Counted from the first letter of the stretch, positions 1-8,690 are shown. The stretch: 64,000 nt of DNA from JAJECS01 sp965219705 (GCA_965219705.1 OZ244789.1:2418001-2482000); one strand, 5' to 3'. Made by a program: numbers and translations. Notes: a model not told the origin generated them from the sequence alone.

Positions 1-711
1 AAAGTGCATGAGCAGCGAGTGGCATAGCGGCGAGACCGCGCGCTGTCCCGGTGCCAGGGCGGTCGTGCAGCTCACGGCGTCGGGCGTATGCCCGCTGAAA
101 TAGCGAGCCAGATCAATGTAATGGACGCCGTGGTCCACGATATTGAAGTCCCGCAGGTGCCGCCACCACCGGTCTGGATGGTCCTGCCAGGACCGCCGCA
201 CGTGGGCCACGCTGTAGAGCGGGCCACAGACGCCGCGGTCGATCAGCACCTTGATGGCGCGATGGGCGGGCGCCCAACGCGCCTGTTGGTTGATCATCAG
301 CGGCACACCCGCCTGCTCGGCGCAATCGATCATCCGCCTGGCGGCCGCCCAATCCATGGCGAACGGCTTCTGCGAGAGGATCGGCTTGCCTGCCGCCGCG
401 ATCTCGGGGAGAACCTCCGGTCGCACGTTGGCATGCACGGCCAGGTCCACCACCTCGACCTCTGGATCGTCCAGCAGCACGGCCAGGTTCGTACCGCCCC
501 GTGGGATGCCCCAGCGGCCCCGGGCGGATTCGACCGCTTGGGGATTGATGTCCATGCAGGCGACCACCTCGTAGCCAAAGTCGCGGTAGGCGGGTAGGTG
601 GGCCGAATTGGTGATGCCGCCGCAGCCCACGATGCCGATCTTGAGCCGCTGCCCGGCCGGCGGCTTGGGGGAATAGTCTTCGGGTTTCAGGTCCAACTCA
701 TCGAGACGCAT
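1..711 (-). CDS. Gfo/Idh/MocA family oxidoreductase (partial, runs off left edge)
   Basis: The 237 codons read leftwards from an ATG at 711 stay open to base 1, so the C-terminal part lies outside the window. The Rossmann dinucleotide-binding loop GIVGCGGIT is at residues 26-34 and is followed by a beta strand and acidic turn (VVACMDIN). The family's usual EKP motif appears as QKPF at residues 114-117, so the Glu is replaced by Gln while the catalytic-type Lys remains. Such enzymes oxidise or reduce sugars, inositols or related substrates with NAD(P); the substrate cannot be read from sequence. It is divergent from the dioxygenase at 1004. The family call is firm. Confidence 0.85.
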   Translation of the reverse strand, partial: MRLDELDLKPEDYSPKPPAGQRLKIGIVGCGGITNSAHLPAYRDFGYEVVACMDINPQAVESARGRWGIPRGGTNLAVLLDDPEVEVVDLAVHANVRPEVLPEIAAAGKPILSQKPFAMDWAAARRMIDCAEQAGVPLMINQQARWAPAHRAIKVLIDRGVCGPLYSVAHVRRSWQDHPDRWWRHLRDFNIVDHGVHYIDLARYFSGHTPDAVSCTTALAPGQRAVSPLCHSLLMHF

Positions 712-1003
712 ACCGAGCCACCGTCACGTGCGGCACAACCCTGCATACCGTGCCACGCCGGCCGGTCAGGCAAGCAAATCTGATGTGGCAAGGACGGGTC
801 GAGTCCACGGTCGCGGGAGAATCTCCGGATATCGCGCCGGGGGATTCGGAATGCTCTATGCGAGTGGCTGCCGCCCCTTGGCCGTTTGCATGCGTCGGAC
901 TGGAAGATTCGGCGGCGCAGCTGGCGAAAGTGCTCCCCAATCCCGCGTCCATAGGCCATAATCAGCCATCCGCCAACTCGTCTCTCAACGAGGCAGGGAT
1001 CCC

Positions 1004-2137
1004 ATGGCAACGCCATCCTCCAGCGTGGCGCAGGTTCCTCGGCTCACCACCGAGCAAATCGCCCAGTTCAAGCGCGACGGTTTACTGGTCTTGCCGGCAG
1101 TGCTCGACCCTGAGCTCTGCCGCCAAACCCGCGAGCAGATGTGGGAGCTGATCGCCGAGCATCGACCCAGCATGAAGCGGGACGACCCCGCGACGTGGCT
1201 GCCGTTCACCGACGAGGAGAAGGCGAGCCAGCAGCGCCCCGAGGGCGGCGGCGATCCCTACTTCGGCGGCGGCGGCCACCGCCTTTACGTTCGCAATGGC
1301 GCCGAAGAGCTGCTGCTCGACCTGGCGCCCCGCGCCATGTTTGGCATCGCCCAGCAGCTGCTGGGCGACGGCGAGGTCGTGTGGCCCGGCGGCCTGGACG
1401 AGACCAACACCACCATCGGTCCGGCGCTCTTGACCGAGGACACCATCACCAGCATGGGGGTCCACCTGGGTCCGGAGGCCGACAAGTGGGTCGGCAAGGC
1501 CACGCGCAAGACCGAGCAGGTGCGCTTGCCCAAGACCGGTCCCGTGTGGGACACGGCGCAGGGATCGCGCGGTCTCTACTGCACGCTGCCCAACAGCCCG
1601 GGCGGCCGGGTCAACAAATACCCCTTTGCCAAGGTCCAGCCGAGCGCCAAGTACCCTTCGGCCCACGCGGCGGAAGGCATGTACGAGAGCCGGCGGCGAC
1701 TCCAGATCGCGGCCTACTTCGACGACCTGCCGCTCGGCGCCGGCGGCCTGCACCTCTGGCCCGGCAGCCACCAGCGGATTTGGGACCGGTGGTCCGCCAT
1801 GCACCGCGGCGACATCCCGTCCAATGACGACTGGTTGAGCCTGCGGCATTCCGCCGGCAAGTTCGACGGCTACGTCACGCCGCCCATCTCGGAGATCAAG
1901 GAGGACACGCCGGTCGTGGATACCCACGGACCGTGCGGCTCGGTGGTGCTGTGGCACGCCAACATGCTGCACATGGCGGGGCAGAACACCAGCAGCGACG
2001 TGATCCGCCAGGCCACGATCTACGCCTACGACAAGACCGAGGAGTCCCTCCCGGACGAGGTGGCCCTGGCCTACCCCGACGGTGACATGTGGCGCGACTG
2101 GTCCGACGAGGTGCGCGCGACCGAAACGGCGAGCTAG
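1004..2137 (+). CDS. Phytanoyl-CoA dioxygenase (PhyH) family protein, tandem copy 1
   Basis: This 377-residue protein has the C-terminal half of a 2-oxoglutarate/Fe(II) dioxygenase jelly roll: FDDLPLGAGG leading to PGSH (His256), then LWHANMLHMAG (His318, His323) with a downstream Asn-Thr-Ser and IRQ Arg for 2-oxoglutarate. The usual HxD pair is not obvious; AHAAEGMY near residue 225 is the best candidate for the proximal ligand. The N-terminus (TTEQIAQFKRDGLLVLPAVLD) is typical of PhyH proteins. The ATG follows a purine-rich stretch at 991-999. It differs from the copy at 2505 at about 21 of 377 residues, mostly between residues 53 and 215. Substrate unknown; such families hydroxylate small metabolites. 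Confidence 0.85.
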   Translation: MATPSSSVAQVPRLTTEQIAQFKRDGLLVLPAVLDPELCRQTREQMWELIAEHRPSMKRDDPATWLPFTDEEKASQQRPEGGGDPYFGGGGHRLYVRNGAEELLLDLAPRAMFGIAQQLLGDGEVVWPGGLDETNTTIGPALLTEDTITSMGVHLGPEADKWVGKATRKTEQVRLPKTGPVWDTAQGSRGLYCTLPNSPGGRVNKYPFAKVQPSAKYPSAHAAEGMYESRRRLQIAAYFDDLPLGAGGLHLWPGSHQRIWDRWSAMHRGDIPSNDDWLSLRHSAGKFDGYVTPPISEIKEDTPVVDTHGPCGSVVLWHANMLHMAGQNTSSDVIRQATIYAYDKTEESLPDEVALAYPDGDMWRDWSDEVRATETAS

Positions 2138-2206
2138 CCCTATCGACGTGAGGACGCGGGCCGCCGACGGCGGTGGCCCGCGTGCCGCACGGTGGTGGGG
2201 CAGCCC

Positions 2207-2374
2207 ATGACGGTCACGACCTTCCTGGGCGACGACAGCCCCGGGCAACGCCCGGCGCATGCCACGCGCCCCGTGGTGATGGGCCGGCGCGGCGTGGTCA
2301 CCTCGGGTCACTATCTGGCCACGGCCGCCGGCTTCCGCATCATGGAGCAGGGCGGCAACGCCATCGACGCCGCC
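2207..2374 (+). pseudogene. Truncated 5' fragment of the gamma-glutamyltransferase gene
   Basis: The first 56 codons of the transferase gene at 3708 are repeated here with only two base differences, then identity stops at 2374. Translation continues through unrelated codons to a stop at 2453-2455, so a short hybrid peptide could be made but it lacks every catalytic part. An in-frame GTG at 2192 is an alternative start, as in the intact gene. The fragment is the right-hand end of the first unit of the tandem duplication. Confidence 0.9.
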
Positions 2375-2504
2375 TCCCTGGCGAATCGCACGCACCCGAT
2401 CGAAAAAATGCCCCGGTGCAGCTTGCCGTTGCGCTCCCCAGGCCGGCGCCCATAAGCCATAATCAGGCATCCGCCAACTCGTCTCTCAACGAGGCAGGGA
2501 TCCC

Positions 2505-3638
2505 ATGGCAACGCCATCCTCCAGCGTGGCGCAAGTTCCTCGGCTCACCACCGAGCAGATCGCCCAGTTCAAGCGCGACGGTTTACTGGTCTTGCCGGCA
2601 GTGCTCGACCCCGAGCTCTGCCGCCAGACCCGCGAGCAGATGTGGGAGCTGATCGCCGAGTATCGCCCCAGCATGAAGCGGGATGACCCCGCGACGTGGC
2701 TGCCCTTCTCCGATGAGGAGAGGGAAGGCTTCCAGCGCCCCGAAGGCGGCGGCGACCCCTACTTCGGCGCCGGCGGCCACCGGCTCTACGTGCGCAATGG
2801 CGCCGAAGAGCTGCTGCTCGACCTGGCGCCCCGCGCCATGTTCGACATCGCCCAACAGTTGCTGGGCGACGGCGAGGTCGTGTGGCCCGGCGGCCTGGAC
2901 GAGACCAACACCACCATCGGTCCGGCGCTCTTGACCGAGGACACCATCTCCACCATGGAGGTCCACCTGGGTCCGGAGGCCGACAAGTGGCTCGGCCAGG
3001 CCACGCGCAAGACCGAGCAGGTACGCCTGCCCAAGACCGGTCCCGTGTGGGCGACCGGCCAGGGCTCTCGTGGTCTCTACTGCACGCTGCCCAACAGCCC
3101 GGGTGGCCGGGTCAACAAATACCCGCATGCCAAGGTCCAGCCGAGCGCCAAGTACCCCTCGGCCCATGCGGCGGAGGGCATGTACGAGACCCGGCGGCGG
3201 CTCCAGATCGCGGCCTACTTCGACGACCTGCCGCTTGGCGCCGGCGGCCTGCACCTGTGGCCCGGCAGCCACCAGCGAATCTGGGACCGGTGGTCCGCCA
3301 TGCACCGCGGCGACATCCCGTCCAATGACGACTGGCTGAGCCTGCGGCATTCCGGTGGCAAGTTCGACGGGTACGTCACGCCGCCCATCTCGGAGATCAA
3401 GGAGGACACGCCGGTCGTGGATACCCACGGACCGTGCGGCTCGGTGGTGCTGTGGCACGCCAACATGCTGCACATGGCGGGGCAGAACACCAGCAGCGAC
3501 GTGATCCGCCAGGCCACGATCTACGCCTACAACAAGACCGAGGAAGCCCTCCCGGACGAGTTGGCGCTGGCCTACCCCGACGGTGACATGTGGCGCGACT
3601 GGTCCGACGAGGTGCGCGCGACCGAAACGGCGAGTTAG
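2505..3638 (+). CDS. Phytanoyl-CoA dioxygenase (PhyH) family protein, tandem copy 2
   Basis: This is the second copy of the 377-residue PhyH-type dioxygenase, with the same PGSH at residue 256, LWHANMLHMAG distal histidines and IRQ arginine. The differences from copy 1 include surface substitutions such as Gln/Phe and Gly/Asp in the first half; the last 125 residues differ at only four positions. The gene lies 69 bases upstream of the intact gamma-glutamyltransferase gene and probably shares its transcript. A more distant paralogue is at 40119. Keeping both copies intact suggests that both are used. Confidence 0.85.
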   Translation: MATPSSSVAQVPRLTTEQIAQFKRDGLLVLPAVLDPELCRQTREQMWELIAEYRPSMKRDDPATWLPFSDEEREGFQRPEGGGDPYFGAGGHRLYVRNGAEELLLDLAPRAMFDIAQQLLGDGEVVWPGGLDETNTTIGPALLTEDTISTMEVHLGPEADKWLGQATRKTEQVRLPKTGPVWATGQGSRGLYCTLPNSPGGRVNKYPHAKVQPSAKYPSAHAAEGMYETRRRLQIAAYFDDLPLGAGGLHLWPGSHQRIWDRWSAMHRGDIPSNDDWLSLRHSGGKFDGYVTPPISEIKEDTPVVDTHGPCGSVVLWHANMLHMAGQNTSSDVIRQATIYAYNKTEEALPDELALAYPDGDMWRDWSDEVRATETAS

Positions 3639-3707
3639 CCCTATCGACGTGAGGACGCGGGCCGCCGACGGCGGTGGCCCGCGTGCCGCACGGTGGTGGG
3701 GCAGCCC

Positions 3708-5549
3708 ATGACGGTCACGACCTTCCTGGGCGACGACAGCCCCGGGCAACGCCCGGCGCATGCCACGCGCCCCGTGGTGATGGGCCGGCGCGGCGTCGTG
3801 ACCTCGGGTCACTATCTGGCCACGGCCGCCGGCTTCCGCATCATGGAGCAGGGCGGCAACGCCATCGACGCCGCCGCAGCCATGTGCTTCTGCCTCAACC
3901 TGCTGGAGCCTCAGAGCAACGGGCTGGCCGGCGAGGTGCCGACGCTGATCTACTCGGCGCGCGAGCGCCGGGCCTACGCGCTCAGCGGCATGGGCTGGTC
4001 GGCGAAAGCCTTCACCATCGACTGGTGCCGCGAGCAGGGCATCGACCTGATCCCCGGCGACGGCTATCTGCCGGCCTGCGTGCCCGCCGTCGTCGGCACC
4101 TGGGCCGCGGCCCTGGCGCGCTTTGGAACCTTGAGCTTCAGCGACGTCGCGCAGCCCGCCATCGAGCTGGCCGAGCATGGCTTTCCCGTCTACCAGGGGC
4201 TGCACGACAGCCTGGCGAGTAACGAGGCCAAGTTCACCGAGCTCTACTCCAGCACCGGCGAGGTCTACTTGCCGTCGGGCCGGGCGCCCGAGGTCGGGGC
4301 CCTACTTCGCAATCCCGCCTGGGCCGAGACCCTGCGCATCCTTTGCCGCGCCGAGCAGGCGGCTGCCGGACGCGGGCGCGTGGCCGGCATCGAGGCCGCG
4401 CGCGACGCCTTCTACAAGGGCGAGATCGCCGAGCGCATCATCGACTTCATCACGGCCAACCCGGTCGAAGACGCCAGCGGATCGGCGCACGCGGGCCTGC
4501 TGACCTATGAGGACTTTGCCGAGTGGGAGGCGGATTTCGAGGAACCCGTCGGCCTGAACTACCAAGGCTTGGACGTCTTCAAGTGCTCCAGCTGGACCCA
4601 AGGCCCGGTGTTCTTGCAACAGCTGGCCCTGCTGCAAGAGTTCGACCTGGCGGCGATGGGCCACAACTCGGCGGAGTACCTGCACACGGTGATTGAGTGC
4701 GCCAAGCTGGCCTTCGCCGACCGCGAGGCCTACTACGGCGACCCTCGCTTCGACGACGTGCCGTTCGATCGACTGTTATCCAAGGCGTATGCGGCGGAGC
4801 GCCGAATGTTGGTTGGCGAGCGGGCGTCCCTCGAGATGCGGCCCGGTGATCTCGGGGACGGCGTACCGGCGTACGCCACTGGTGACGTGGCCGAGGACAA
4901 TCGCCGGGCGTTACAGTTGGAGGCCCGCGAGGTTCGGGACCTGGGTCTCGGCCACGCCCACCTGGGCGACACCACCCACCTCGACGCCGTGGACCGCGAG
5001 GGCAACATGGTGGCGGCCACGCCCAGCGGCGGATGGCTGGGCACGTCGCCGGTGATCCGCGGGCTGGGGTTTCCGCTGGGCACGCGGGGCCAGATGTTCT
5101 ATCTCAACCCGGCGCGGCCCAACGCGCTGGCCCCGCGCAAGCGGCCTCGCGCCACGCTCACCCCGTCGCTCGCCATGCGCAACGGCGAGCCGTTCATGGT
5201 CTTCGGCACGCCGGGCGGCGACAGCCAGGACCAGTGGACGCTGCAGTTCTTCCTCAACCGCACCCACTTCGGCATGAGCCTGCAAGAGGCGCTGGACGCG
5301 CCCACGGTGCACTCGGTGCACTTCCCATCGTCCTTCTACCCGCGCTCCGCCTATCCCGGACGCGTGGTGGCCGAGGGCCGCATCGACAGCGACGTCGTCG
5401 CCGAGCTTGAGCGCAGCGGCCACGAGATTGAGCTCGCCGACGACTGGGCCAACGGCAAGCCGATGGGAATCCAATATGGAGGCCCGAACGGCGTCATCGC
5501 CGGGGCGGTCTCCTCGAAAGGCACCATCGGCTACGCGCTGGGGTGGTGA
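3708..5549 (+). CDS. ggt: Gamma-glutamyltransferase family N-terminal-nucleophile hydrolase
   Basis: From the ATG at 3708 the protein is 613 residues, the usual size for this self-cleaving family; a GTG at 3693 would add five residues. Early GHYLATAAGFRIMEQGGNAIDAA and later GDTTHLDAVD are family signatures. The first Thr of the TTHL motif (Thr422) is the expected autoprocessing site and nucleophile, exposed when the proenzyme is cut into large and small subunits. The motif FGTPGGDSQDQW near the C-terminus matches the substrate-pocket loop. No clear signal peptide is visible, so it may be cytoplasmic. Substrates in the family range from glutathione to acyl amides; which one applies here is unknown. 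Confidence 0.88.
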   Translation: MTVTTFLGDDSPGQRPAHATRPVVMGRRGVVTSGHYLATAAGFRIMEQGGNAIDAAAAMCFCLNLLEPQSNGLAGEVPTLIYSARERRAYALSGMGWSAKAFTIDWCREQGIDLIPGDGYLPACVPAVVGTWAAALARFGTLSFSDVAQPAIELAEHGFPVYQGLHDSLASNEAKFTELYSSTGEVYLPSGRAPEVGALLRNPAWAETLRILCRAEQAAAGRGRVAGIEAARDAFYKGEIAERIIDFITANPVEDASGSAHAGLLTYEDFAEWEADFEEPVGLNYQGLDVFKCSSWTQGPVFLQQLALLQEFDLAAMGHNSAEYLHTVIECAKLAFADREAYYGDPRFDDVPFDRLLSKAYAAERRMLVGERASLEMRPGDLGDGVPAYATGDVAEDNRRALQLEAREVRDLGLGHAHLGDTTHLDAVDREGNMVAATPSGGWLGTSPVIRGLGFPLGTRGQMFYLNPARPNALAPRKRPRATLTPSLAMRNGEPFMVFGTPGGDSQDQWTLQFFLNRTHFGMSLQEALDAPTVHSVHFPSSFYPRSAYPGRVVAEGRIDSDVVAELERSGHEIELADDWANGKPMGIQYGGPNGVIAGAVSSKGTIGYALGW

Positions 5550-5576
5550 CGGTGCCGGCGGCGCCGAACGCCCGGA

Positions 5577-6365
5577 CTAGGCCCCCGCGCCGCGGGCGGC
5601 GGTGATCAGCTCCAGCAGCCGCTCGCGGGCGGCGTGCTGCATGGCCACCCGCGTGGACAGCTCGATCTGCCCCGGCGTCTCGGTGGTCATGCCCGATCGA
5701 ATCCCGAGGGAATACAAGTAGAAGGGCAGCGGCCACTCGCCATCCTCCATGTACTCCTGAAACGCCTCCTCCCGCGTTCGGCCTTCGCCCACCGAGATCA
5801 GGCCGCCGGCGACCGGCGTCTCGTCCACTTCTGATTTGCCGGTCACCGGCCCACGCCGGGCCACCGCTTGAACGATCTCGGGATGCCACGCGCGGTCTTC
5901 GAGAAAGGCGTAGACGTAGAACCCGTCTTCCTCGGGGTCCTCGTGGGCGTCGATGAAGGCGTCGAACGCGTCGTGCTTGATCATGGCCCGCAGCGTGCGG
6001 ACTTCCGGCACCTCGTCGCGGTCGTACTGCCGGTTGACGTCGATGCCGTCGGCGTTCTCGCGGGTCCCACGCGTGAAGCCGGTGGGATTCAGGCAGGGGA
6101 AGATGCTGAAGGCAATCGCCGGGTGGTCGGCCCAGCCTCGCCCTTCGAGGAATTCCAGCACCGAGATCACGCCGGCCGGTTCGTCGCCGTGCACGCCGCC
6201 AAACAGCCCCACGTGCGCGAGCGCCGGAGTCTGCGGGACCACGTCCACGCGCAGCAGATCAATGCCAAGCTCGGCGACCGGGTGTCGGGTCAGCGCGAGT
6301 TGCGGCGCGTCGGATGCCGCGACGACCCGCGCGACGATCTCGTCATAGCTGGCTGGGGGATGCAT
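5577..6365 (-). CDS. M14-family zinc deacylase/carboxypeptidase
   Basis: The 262-residue protein carries the zinc site of the M14 superfamily: HGDE (His59, Glu62), NR (Asn111, Arg112) and DAHED with His141. It lacks a signal peptide and is shorter than secreted carboxypeptidases, resembling the cytoplasmic succinylglutamate desuccinylase/aspartoacylase or murein-peptide amidase branches. The glutamate near TTETPGQ (around residue 225) is the likely general base. It is convergent with the gamma-glutamyltransferase gene, 27 bases apart. Superfamily assignment is firm, substrate unknown. Confidence 0.8.
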   Translation of the reverse strand: MHPPASYDEIVARVVAASDAPQLALTRHPVAELGIDLLRVDVVPQTPALAHVGLFGGVHGDEPAGVISVLEFLEGRGWADHPAIAFSIFPCLNPTGFTRGTRENADGIDVNRQYDRDEVPEVRTLRAMIKHDAFDAFIDAHEDPEEDGFYVYAFLEDRAWHPEIVQAVARRGPVTGKSEVDETPVAGGLISVGEGRTREEAFQEYMEDGEWPLPFYLYSLGIRSGMTTETPGQIELSTRVAMQHAARERLLELITAARGAGA

Positions 6366-6694
6366 GAGTTCCTAGCGGTTGCGGCGGCCTCGAAGCCTAC
6401 CTGTTGTACCCGCGAGCCTCCGTTACAAATGTTCCCCTGCAGGAGATGCGGACCCGTTCGTGGTGAGCCTGCGCCCATTCGTGGAGAGCCTGTCGAACCA
6501 CGCCCCTTCGGCGGGCTCCGGAGACGCCCTTTGACAATCTCGCAGAGCGCTCCGCGGCAGGGTCTCTGCCACTCGATACCGTTGCGCAATTCCTCCGTCA
6601 TTCCGGCGGAAGCCGGAATCCAGTCGGTACTACCTAGAACTGCCTAAGTTAGCCTCTACGCATCCTTCGCTTGCCCCGGCTCTACCAACGTCTC
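6366..6694. other. Intergenic region with repeat copies
   Basis: This 329-base stretch between two leftward genes has no supported gene. It holds a sequence with TTCGTGGTGAGCCTG and a reversed GTCGAACCACG-type arm (about 6455-6512) that resembles a dispersed repeat, then a family A hairpin at 6597-6622. The rest shows nothing recognisable. Confidence 0.6.
6597..6622. repeat. Family A hairpin repeat (ATTCC...GGAAT)
   Basis: The core is ATTCCGGC, a GGAA loop and GCCGGAAT, a perfect 8-bp stem. The same GTCATTCC...GGAATCCA frame recurs at 8585, 9883 and 14770, with a related variant in the MITE ends at 18170. Such elements resemble REP or dRS3-like repeats. Confidence 0.85.
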
Positions 6695-7492
6695 CTATGC
6701 CGATTCCGGCTGGGTGAGCCCGAAACCCACGCCCTGAGGGTCCATCACGAACGCGATGCGTCCCACCATGGCGATGTCCCTGGGCGGCAGGCCCACCTGG
6801 GCGCCGTTGGCAACCGCTTTCCCCACCACGGCGTCCAGGTCCGTGACCTGGAAGTAGACGCTCCAATGCGCCGGAATGCCCCGCTCGCGCAGGTGCTCCG
6901 GCATGGCCATGGTCCCGGCCACGCCCATGCCGCCGGACAAGAAGATGGTGTAGTCACCGCCCTGGCCCATCGTCATCGACTCGGACTCCATGCCCAGCAG
7001 CTCGGTATAGAACGCGGCGACCGCTTCGGGATCGTTGGCCATCAGCTCGCACCAGTGGATCGTGTTCGGCTCGGACTTGACCCCGGCCCCGATGTGCTGC
7101 TTGGCCTGCCAAAACGCTACGTACGCGCCCGCGGGGTCGCTGATGATGCTCATGCGTCCGGCGTTGAAGACATCGAACGGCGGCGCTCCGACGGTGCCGC
7201 CCAGACCGGGAACTCGGTCCGCGATGGCGTCCACGTCATCCACGGCGATGTGGATCATCCAATGGGGCGGGATGCCCGCCTGGCGCTGATCCTCCGGCTG
7301 CTCGTACATGCCGCCCACGAAGTCGCCGCCCGTCATGGCCATCGAGTAGAAGACATCGCCGGTCTCGTCCATCGGGCTGTCCTGGTAGTCCCACCCAAAC
7401 AGGTCCGCGTAGAACGCCTTGGCCGCCGCCTGATCCGTGGTCGCCAGTTCGACCCAGCATGGGGTGCCCTGCGAATAGCTGGTGATCTTCAT
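6695..7492 (-). CDS. VOC family protein with two glyoxalase-like domains
   Basis: The ATG at 7492 gives 265 residues made of two vicinal-oxygen-chelate modules: residues about 5-120 (CWVELATTDQAAAKAFYADLFGW) and 135-260 (HWCELMANDPEAVAAFYTELLGM). A GAGG sits 8 bases before this ATG, and the longer open frame upstream is unlike the family. Tandem VOC proteins of this kind are common in high-GC bacteria; some bind metals, others act as resistance or isomerase proteins. Metal ligands are not conserved enough to name a reaction. Confidence 0.85.
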   Translation of the reverse strand: MKITSYSQGTPCWVELATTDQAAAKAFYADLFGWDYQDSPMDETGDVFYSMAMTGGDFVGGMYEQPEDQRQAGIPPHWMIHIAVDDVDAIADRVPGLGGTVGAPPFDVFNAGRMSIISDPAGAYVAFWQAKQHIGAGVKSEPNTIHWCELMANDPEAVAAFYTELLGMESESMTMGQGGDYTIFLSGGMGVAGTMAMPEHLRERGIPAHWSVYFQVTDLDAVVGKAVANGAQVGLPPRDIAMVGRIAFVMDPQGVGFGLTQPESA

Positions 7493-7636
7493 AGGGAGTG
7501 CCTCGTCCTTTCCATGGCGGGGATTCGCTGCACGAAGCACCGCGGAGGTGCACGACGAGCGCGGTAGCCAAACCCACCGCCGGTAGGCGGGCCAAGGCAC
7601 TGCCGAGCAGGCACGATGCCCAGCTCTGCGGTCCCC

Positions 7637-8038
7637 TTACCAGACCGTCTCTATCCGAGGCGAAGAGGTGAGGGTCTCGTCGCGGGTCAGCACGGGAGCG
7701 TCCAGGGCTTCCGACTCCGCGGCGATCAGCCGGTCGTGCATCTCCGGAACCTCGGGGAAGCGGTCGAGTCTTTCAAGCTGCGTCCGGCCCAGATCCGACA
7801 GCTCGATCCCGCCCACGGAGTCCAACGCAGCCAGCAGGCTGGAGGGAGCGAAGGGGTGGCCCAGCTTTACCGACAGGTAATAGAACTCGGCCACGGCGAT
7901 GGCGGGAACGACGATGGTTGCGTTGCCCGTCTCGGCTAGCCGGAAAACGGCAGTTGCGGCGGCGGTGAGACGCTTAGGCGACTTTAGATACCACCAAAGG
8001 GCATGGGTATCGACGACGAACCGGAATTGACCGTCCAT
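7637..8038 (-). CDS. vapC: PIN-domain ribonuclease toxin (VapC family), TA pair 1
   Basis: The 133-residue protein starts FRFVVDTHALWWYL, with the first catalytic Asp of the PIN fold, followed by a conserved Glu in VAEF and an acidic patch RDETL near the C-terminus. The ATG at 8038 shares one base with the TGA of the upstream antitoxin, which marks it as the true start rather than the longer open frame. VapC toxins cut tRNA or rRNA when freed from the antitoxin. Confidence 0.88.
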   Translation of the reverse strand: MDGQFRFVVDTHALWWYLKSPKRLTAAATAVFRLAETGNATIVVPAIAVAEFYYLSVKLGHPFAPSSLLAALDSVGGIELSDLGRTQLERLDRFPEVPEMHDRLIAAESEALDAPVLTRDETLTSSPRIETVW

Positions 8039-8304
8039 CACGGTTTCGTCCCGCCCGACGCCGGCGCCCGAGGCTCCCATATCGCCTTGATGTCCCGAAA
8101 GTCTCCGTAGGTCGCGTCTGGAAGATCGGCCAGGGCGCCCCGCAGCGAAGCGAGCGACGGCTTGTCGTCGGTGGGGTGTTGGACGGGTATGAGTCTGCCG
8201 CACGGTTCCCCGCGGCGGGTGATGATCACCTCTTCGCCATCCTCAAGGTCTCTGAGTACCTCGCTGACCCTGGCCTTGAACTCCTTAATGCCGTATGTAG
8301 TCAT
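8038..8304 (-). CDS. Phd/YefM-type antitoxin, TA pair 1
   Basis: The 88-residue protein begins MTTYGIKEFKARVSEVL, followed by DGEEVIITRRGEPCGRLIP, the N-terminal DNA-binding fold of Phd/YefM antitoxins. The C-terminal tail (residues 50-88) should wrap the PIN toxin encoded next. The ATG at 8304 was chosen because the homology begins exactly there. An inverted repeat surrounding a likely -10 box lies just upstream (8322-8383), as expected for autoregulation. Confidence 0.87.
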   Translation of the reverse strand: MTTYGIKEFKARVSEVLRDLEDGEEVIITRRGEPCGRLIPVQHPTDDKPSLASLRGALADLPDATYGDFRDIKAIWEPRAPASGGTKP

Positions 8305-8321
8305 ATCATGCACGCTCAAGT

Positions 8322-8383
8322 GGTTCCTTGCGTGAGACAAGGTGACTATATGGTACTGCGCGGCAAACGGACGGCAAGGAACC
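8322..8383 (-). promoter_or_regulatory. Inverted repeat flanking the promoter of TA pair 1
   Basis: The arms GGTTCCTTGC (8322-8331) and GCAAGGAACC (8374-8383) are perfectly complementary. Between them, on the minus strand, lies TATAGT (8350-8345), a good -10 box oriented towards the antitoxin start at 8304. No strong -35 box was found. The arrangement fits an operator bound by the antitoxin or toxin-antitoxin complex. Confidence 0.55.
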
Positions 8384-8584
8384 CGAACTCCGCTCTCAGT
8401 GATCCGCCAACGCCAACTGTCTGCCTGCCCCGTCGTCAGCGCAGTCCCGGGGGCCGGCGCCCTTCTCGCTAGCCGCTTTGGTTCCGTCTTTCCCTCGCAG
8501 CCTGTCGCCACGGAAGCGCAAGCGGGATTCTCGCCGTGAGCACCGCGAGCACGTAGTCATGCGTGGTGCAGCGCCCGCCCCTTC

Positions 8585-8690
8585 GTCATTCCCGCGCACG
8601 CGGGAATCCAGACCCAGCTTGCCTGCGGATGAACCCCAGCCCGACGCTCAGACGCCAGCGTCGATCGGCGTGTCGGGGAGCTCGCCCGCC
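8585..8690. repeat. Family A repeat fused to a duplicated Nudix gene 3' end
   Basis: Bases 8585-8610 are a family A hairpin (9-bp stem, ATTCCCGCG/CGCGGGAAT). The following 80 bases align without gaps to 9909-9988, and 8648-8690 read on the minus strand give AGELPDTPIDAGV and a stop, matching the AGELPEAPIDAGV end of the Nudix protein encoded at 9946. Confidence 0.8.

Larger units (their letters stand above)
932..3875. repeat. Tandem duplication, period 1501 bp (copies 932-2374 and 2433-3875)
   Basis: Every landmark of the first copy recurs 1501 bases downstream: the dioxygenase start (1004 and 2505), its stop, the spacer and the first 56 codons of the gamma-glutamyltransferase gene (ATG at 2207 and 3708). 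Identity stops abruptly after base 2374 in copy 1, where copy 2 continues into the full transferase. The 58 bases between the copies (2375-2432) show at best weak similarity to 874-931, so they may be the diverged start of unit 2. The 3' non-coding part and the transferase fragment are almost identical between copies (two differences seen in about 237 bases), while the middle of the dioxygenase genes differs more. Confidence 0.93.

Noticed and set aside
1082..4205. Long minus-strand open frames over the PhyH genes (462 and 540 residues)
   Set aside because: They are low-complexity shadows rich in Gly, Arg, Ala and His, opposite well-supported genes; they recur only because the genes are duplicated.
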